In this document: in pieces, positions 6,832 through 10,159 of the stretch
How the letters are laid out: every line of letters starts with the position of its first letter
Numbering within the stretch: the stretch's first letter is position 1
Origin: Palsa-870 sp039935415
GTDB lineage: Bacteria; Chloroflexota; Dormibacteria; Dormibacterales; Dormibacteraceae
NCBI GenBank assembly: GCA_039935415.1
Contig: JBDTKH010000066.1
Coordinates: 1 to 10,159 of the forward strand
DNA: 10,159 bases
Reading direction: 5' to 3'
Notes under the pieces: generated by a model
What the model saw: the letters and a program-made list of their open reading frames with translations, nothing else
What the model was told of the DNA's origin: nothing
Database searches by the model: none
Translations under genes and position numbers: made by a program

Positions 6832-7881
6832 GTGGAGCCGACAATCCGTGACGTCGCTCGGCAAGCAGGTGTTTCGACGGCCACGGTGAGCCGAGTCATC
6901 TCGGGCGCGGATCCCGCCAAGCCGCAGACGCGGGCGCGCGTCCTCGCCGCGATTGAGAGGCTCGGCTACCGGCCGTCCGCGGTTGCGCGGTCCCTGAAGC
7001 TGCGGACGACGCGCACGCTCGGTCTGCTCGTGACCGACATCCAGAATCCCTACTACCCGGAGATCGTCCGGGCGGTCGAGGACGCAGCGCTCGAGCGGAA
7101 CCTTGCCGTCCTACTTTGCAACGGCGCGGACGACCCAAGTCGTGAAGAGACCTACCTGGATCTCCTCGTCGACCGAAGGGTAGACGGAATCATCATCGCG
7201 TCGAGCGGTCTCCAGGAGCGCCAGGCAGCATGGCTGGCGCGCCGGAGGTCGGTGCCGGTAGTGCTCGTGAACTGGGAGGCGCCGGAAATGAAGTTGCCGG
7301 CGATCCTGGGCGATAACCGCCAGGGCGGGAGGCTTGCGACCGAGCATCTTCTTTCGCTCGGTCACCGACGGATCGGACACCTGTCGGCGCCGGCGCGGAA
7401 CGCAGCCGCAGGTGAACGCCTCGACGGCATCCGCGAGTCTCTCGAACGCGGTGGGCAGGATCCCAATTCGCTCATCGTGGTCGAAGGCGATGGGCGGGTC
7501 AGCGGCGGCGGCACCGCTGTTCAAGAGCTGCTCGAGCGGATGCCGGACGTCACCGGCATCGTCTGCTACAACGATCTGACCGCGATTGGCGCCGTACGCG
7601 CGCTTCGCTCAATGGCACGCCACGTACCTGACGATATAAGCATCGTGGGTTATGACGACATCGCGCTCAGTGCGTGGGTCGATCCGCCACTCACGACCAT
7701 CGCCCAGCCAACCGCGGCCATGGGCCGCTGGGCGGTGCGCCGGCTGGGCGAGCTACTAGGCTTGACCGAAGCGGCAGGCGCTCGTGGCGGCCTCACAGAT
7801 TCGCTCGGGCCGCCGCCGGTGATCATGCCAGTCGAGCTCCGCGAGCGAGCCTCGACGGGTAAGCCACGCCGGTCCGTTTGA
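6832..7881 (+). CDS. LacI-family transcriptional regulator
   Basis: This is a sugar-responsive DNA-binding repressor. The N-terminal helix-turn-helix reads PTIRDVARQAGVSTATVSRVISG (residues 3-25). The hinge helix GYRPSAVARSLK inserts into the operator centre in this family. The periplasmic-binding-protein-like effector domain starts at TLGLLVTDIQNPYYPEIVRAVEDAA, and the C-terminal signature SIVGYDDIALSAWVDPPLTTIAQP is clear. GTG 6832 is preferred: GGGAG (6822-6826) lies five bases upstream, and the product begins MEPTIRDVA as LacI proteins usually do. ATG 6811 is in frame but lacks a ribosome binding site. It lies inside the operon, so it is probably autoregulated through the palindrome at 1168-1179. 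The effector is likely the imported glycoside or its product, by inference from position. Confidence 0.93.
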   Translation: MEPTIRDVARQAGVSTATVSRVISGADPAKPQTRARVLAAIERLGYRPSAVARSLKLRTTRTLGLLVTDIQNPYYPEIVRAVEDAALERNLAVLLCNGADDPSREETYLDLLVDRRVDGIIIASSGLQERQAAWLARRRSVPVVLVNWEAPEMKLPAILGDNRQGGRLATEHLLSLGHRRIGHLSAPARNAAAGERLDGIRESLERGGQDPNSLIVVEGDGRVSGGGTAVQELLERMPDVTGIVCYNDLTAIGAVRALRSMARHVPDDISIVGYDDIALSAWVDPPLTTIAQPTAAMGRWAVRRLGELLGLTEAAGARGGLTDSLGPPPVIMPVELRERASTGKPRRSV

Positions 7882-7885
7882 GCGG

Positions 7886-9172
7886 ATGAACGAAAGGCGC
7901 CTGGAGGCCACCCGTCTCGAGAGGATGCGTGCAGCGGTCAGCGACCTGTACGACCGCAACCGCCAGCGCGGACATGCGCCCTGGTGTGACCGGGACTACG
8001 ACTTCGTCTGTCCGTCCAAGACGACCTACCCATTCCAGTGGTTTTGGGACTCATGCTTCCATGCCATCGTCCTCAGCCACATCGACCCCGCGCGAGCCGA
8101 GTCCGAGCTGAGAAGCCTGCTGGCGAACCAGCAGCCCGATGGTCTGGTGCCCCATGTCATCTTCTGGCAGCGCGAAGTGTTCGAGGAACGGCTGGCCGAC
8201 TACTCGATCGCCTACCGCACACCCTACTTTTCAGACTGCATGCAGCCACCCGCGATGGCTGAAGCGATCGCGGCCGTCGCGGCCCGCGGTCGCGGCGAGC
8301 CCTTTCTGCGTGAGGTGCTTCCCGCCGCCCGTCGCTACTTCGACTGGCTGCACGACGTGCGTGACCCGGACGACGACGGGCTCGTCGCCGTTCTGCAGGC
8401 GGACGAGACCGGGCTCGATGAATCGCCGAAGTTCGACGATTACTTGGGCGTGTTCGGTGACAACCGGCCGGACTATGACGCCGCCTGGCACCGCGTGGCA
8501 GACCCCTACGCAGAAGTCGGCCGCGATCCCGCGCGCATGTTTGCCCTCGATCGCTTTGTCGACGAGGACGTGATGGTCAACACTATCTACGCAGAAAACC
8601 AGCGCGTGTTGGGGAACCTGCTCGCGCAGGTCGGCGATGTCGCCGGTGCCGAGGAGTTTGCCGCTCGCGCCCTCCACACGCGTCAAGCGCTCGTTGCGAA
8701 ATGCTGGGACCCCGACGCCGGCCTTTTCTGGGACCTGGCCGGGCTGCGCGAAAGGCCGCTGCGAACAAGCACGTTTACAAGTCTTTTTCCTCTTCTTCTG
8801 CCCGAACTTCCGGAGCCGGTGGCCGGCCGCCTTATCGATCAGCTCGAGGACCCACGCGCCTACGGGACACCCTGGCCAATCCCTACGGTTTCCAGACGGG
8901 AGGCTGCCTTCAGGCCGGGCGCGATTGGCGAACACCTGCTCTGGCGGGGCGCGGCGTGGATCAACGTCAACTGGTACCTGTGCCGCGGGCTGCGGCGCCA
9001 CGGCAGAGCCGACCTTGCTAGGGCCATCGAGGACAAGACGGCGACGATGATCGAGCATTGGGGCTTTCGCGAGTACTTCGACACTCTTAGTGGCGAGGGG
9101 CAAGGCGCACTGGATTTCAGCTGGACGGCGCTGATCCTCGACCTCCTCGAGGCCCGGGCGGCTGAGGCATAG
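7886..9172 (+). CDS. MGH1-like (GH63-type) glycoside hydrolase
   Basis: This is a six-hairpin (alpha/alpha)6-barrel glycosidase resembling mannosylglycerate/glucosylglycerate hydrolases and other GH63-like enzymes. Characteristic blocks are YPFQWFWDSCFHA (residues 48-60), LLANQQPDGLVPHVIFW, DETGLDESPKFDD (173-185), GTPWPIPTVSR, WRGAAWINVNWYLCRGL and REYFDTLSGEGQGALDFSWTALI. By family analogy D178 is the candidate general acid and E396 the candidate base. Neither is proven here. At 428 aa it is about the length of a single catalytic domain and has no signal peptide, so it would cleave an imported glycoside in the cytoplasm, probably an alpha-glucoside or alpha-mannoside of a small acceptor. 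It starts four bases after the lacI stop, with only weak GAGCGG upstream. A sugar-kinase remnant follows, fitting release of a free hexose. Confidence 0.85.
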   Translation: MNERRLEATRLERMRAAVSDLYDRNRQRGHAPWCDRDYDFVCPSKTTYPFQWFWDSCFHAIVLSHIDPARAESELRSLLANQQPDGLVPHVIFWQREVFEERLADYSIAYRTPYFSDCMQPPAMAEAIAAVAARGRGEPFLREVLPAARRYFDWLHDVRDPDDDGLVAVLQADETGLDESPKFDDYLGVFGDNRPDYDAAWHRVADPYAEVGRDPARMFALDRFVDEDVMVNTIYAENQRVLGNLLAQVGDVAGAEEFAARALHTRQALVAKCWDPDAGLFWDLAGLRERPLRTSTFTSLFPLLLPELPEPVAGRLIDQLEDPRAYGTPWPIPTVSRREAAFRPGAIGEHLLWRGAAWINVNWYLCRGLRRHGRADLARAIEDKTATMIEHWGFREYFDTLSGEGQGALDFSWTALILDLLEARAAEA

Positions 9173-9245
9173 CCGCAGCGATTAGAAGACAACTCCGATC
9201 GATGATCTACACGTTCGCCGCAACCGCCGAGCCGGGAGCCGGTGC

Positions 9246-9329
9246 GTGAATTCGACCGGCACGACCGCACACGATTTTGTCGTCGCGATTGATTTCAGCG
9301 GCTCCAAGATTGCTCTCGCGGAGTGTGGG
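9246..9329 (+). pseudogene. ROK-family sugar kinase, N-terminal remnant cut by mobile-element DNA
   Basis: GTG 9246 follows GGGAG (9234-9238) by seven bases, an excellent ribosome binding site. The product reads VNSTGTTAHDFVVAIDFSG and then SKIALAEC, matching the N-terminal phosphate-binding strand of ROK kinases (canonical hhAIDxGGTKIAxA). After about 28 codons the similarity stops, and the frame runs to a TAA at 9363-9365 through unrelated sequence that leads into a transposase. A sugar kinase fits immediately downstream of a glycosidase that would release a hexose. The break is placed near 9325 but could lie a few bases either side. The motif has DFSGSK in place of the usual DxGGTK. The call rests on one motif plus context, so it is moderately confident. 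Confidence 0.65.
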
Positions 9330-9335
9330 GCACAC
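9323..9335. repeat. Short inverted repeat at the kinase/mobile-element boundary
   Basis: GTGTG (9323-9327) and CACAC (9331-9335) flank GGG exactly where ROK-kinase similarity ends. It may belong to the element's terminus, but the other end is outside the window, so terminal inverted repeats cannot be verified. Confidence 0.3.
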
Positions 9336-10159
9336 TTATTCGTCCGAGGTTGGCTACACGCCTAAGCCTTCGCGGTCGATAGGATCGCTCAAACCCGATG
9401 CTGTTCTCGTTCCTGTATTCGTGCCTGCGCTGCTGTTGGATATCGCCGACGTTCGACTTCGAATCGACGACCCCGAGGCCGAGCTGCTCCTCCTCCGGCA
9501 TGAGCCGCGAGTTCTGCGCCGTCAGATCAACCGCCCGCCGTTGACTCCTGTCGACCGCGCGATGATGGCGGCATTTGACCGCTTGGTGGCGCGCTCCTCG
9601 TTGGGCGGCCTCGTGAGGCCCGAGACTGTGCTGGCTTGGCATCGCGAGCTTGTCCGGCGGAAATGGGCTGCGTTCGGCAACGAGGTGTGGGACGGCCCCA
9701 GCTGGAGGCCAAGCTCCAGGAGCTGATCTTGAGGATGGCCAGAGAGAACCCGCAGTGGGGATACATTCGCATCCGGGCGAGCTGATCAAGCTCGGCCATC
9801 GAGTGTCGGCAACCGCCATTCGCAATCTGCTTCGCCGAGAAGGCGTGGGTCCGGCGCCAACGCGCTCGAAACTGAGCTGGAAGTCGTTTCTGAAAGCCCA
9901 GGCGTCGGCCATCGTCCTCAGCGACTTCTTCAGCGTCGACACCGTGTTCCTGCGCCGCCTCTACGTCCTCTTATATATGGAGCTGACCAGACGAATCGTG
10001 TGGTTGGCGGTCACAGACCGGCCCGATGGTGCCTGGGTGACCCAACAGAGCCGCAACCTGGTCTGGGAACTCGACGATGCCCCGATCCGCTTCCTGATCC
10101 ACGATCACGACACCAAGTACGTGGGTTCCGGGGACGGGGCCTTCGAGGCCGAGGGCATG
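9330..10159 (+). mobile_element. Insertion sequence, left part (right end outside window)
   Basis: This segment starts where the ROK kinase is interrupted and contains a decayed integrase-core transposase that runs off the window. About 90 bases of non-coding leader precede the transposase. Without the right end, the terminal repeats and target duplication cannot be defined. Confidence 0.6.
9421..10159 (+). pseudogene. Integrase-core (DDE) transposase with two frameshifts, 3'-partial
   Basis: Three consecutive frames rebuild one IS3/IS481-like transposase. Frame one (from about GTG 9421 to about 9680) reads LLLLRHEPRVLRRQINRPPLTP, then PETVLAWHRELVRRKWAAFG. Frame two (about 9681-9776) reads RGVGRPQLEAKLQELILRM, then ARENPQWGYIRIR. 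Frame three (from about 9776 to the end) reads GELIKLGHRVSATAIRNLL and onward through SDFFSVDTVFLRRLYVLLYMEL (first catalytic Asp), AWVTQQSRNLVWELDD and FLIHDHDTKY (second Asp). Each shift is equivalent to loss of one base. No A-rich slippery heptamer of the programmed IS3 kind is seen at either site, so decay or sequencing error is more likely than programmed frameshifting. The catalytic Glu would lie beyond the window. The N-terminal start is uncertain. Confidence 0.85.

Noticed and set aside
8231..9103. Long minus-strand ORF (290 aa) antisense to the glycosidase
   Set aside because: Antisense shadow of a strongly supported gene. It lacks recognisable motifs and has composition typical of complement frames in high-GC coding DNA.
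9202..9249. Tiny ORF (MIYTFAATAEPGAGA) whose TGA overlaps the ROK kinase GTG start
   Set aside because: Only 15 codons with no good ribosome binding site at normal spacing. The GTGA overlap is suggestive of a coupled leader, but there is no further support.
744..10159. Idea that the left and right transposase pieces are two halves of one element split by the operon
   Set aside because: Both contain the same RxLIHDxD region (about 750-773 and 10088-10111) with different sequence, so they overlap and come from different elements.

Overview
The window is GC-rich, and its genes sit tightly together with GTG and TTG starts. It carries an actinobacterial-style twin-arginine lipoprotein signal and an MGH1-like glycosidase. 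Together these suggest a high-GC Gram-positive such as an actinomycete or a Thermoleophilia/Rubrobacter-like lineage. This is inference from composition and family resemblance. No taxonomic marker is present.

Layout. Positions 1-598 are the 3' end of a group II intron: the C-terminal part of its reverse transcriptase/maturase, then recognisable RNA domains V and VI. Positions 599-1100 are mobile-element debris, including the C-terminal half of a DDE integrase-core transposase (744-1100). Positions 1168-9172 hold one long co-directional operon whose junctions mostly overlap or are separated by a few bases. Its order is sugar-binding lipoprotein, two permeases, ABC ATPase, CehA/McbA-type PHP metallohydrolase, LacI-family regulator and MGH1/GH63-like glycosidase. 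An eighth gene, a ROK-type sugar kinase, starts at 9246 with a good ribosome binding site but survives for only about 28 codons. From about 9325 the sequence is mobile-element DNA containing a second integrase-core transposase (9421 to the window end), broken by two -1 frameshifts.

How the genes fit together (inference). A CUT1-type ABC importer brings in a glycoside. The MGH1-like hydrolase, with catalytic-region motifs DETGLDESP and REYFDTLSGEG, would release a hexose. The lost ROK kinase would have phosphorylated it. The PHP enzyme would process a second bond, such as a phosphoester or other ester, in the same or a related substrate. The LacI protein probably senses the substrate and binds the 12-bp palindrome GTAATCGATTAC, which lies just before the first gene's ribosome binding site.

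The most notable points are the operon's unusual pairing of a PHP metallohydrolase with an MGH1-like glycosidase, the operator, a perfect 12-bp-arm hairpin at the binding-protein/permease junction, and the loss of the ROK kinase to the right-hand element.
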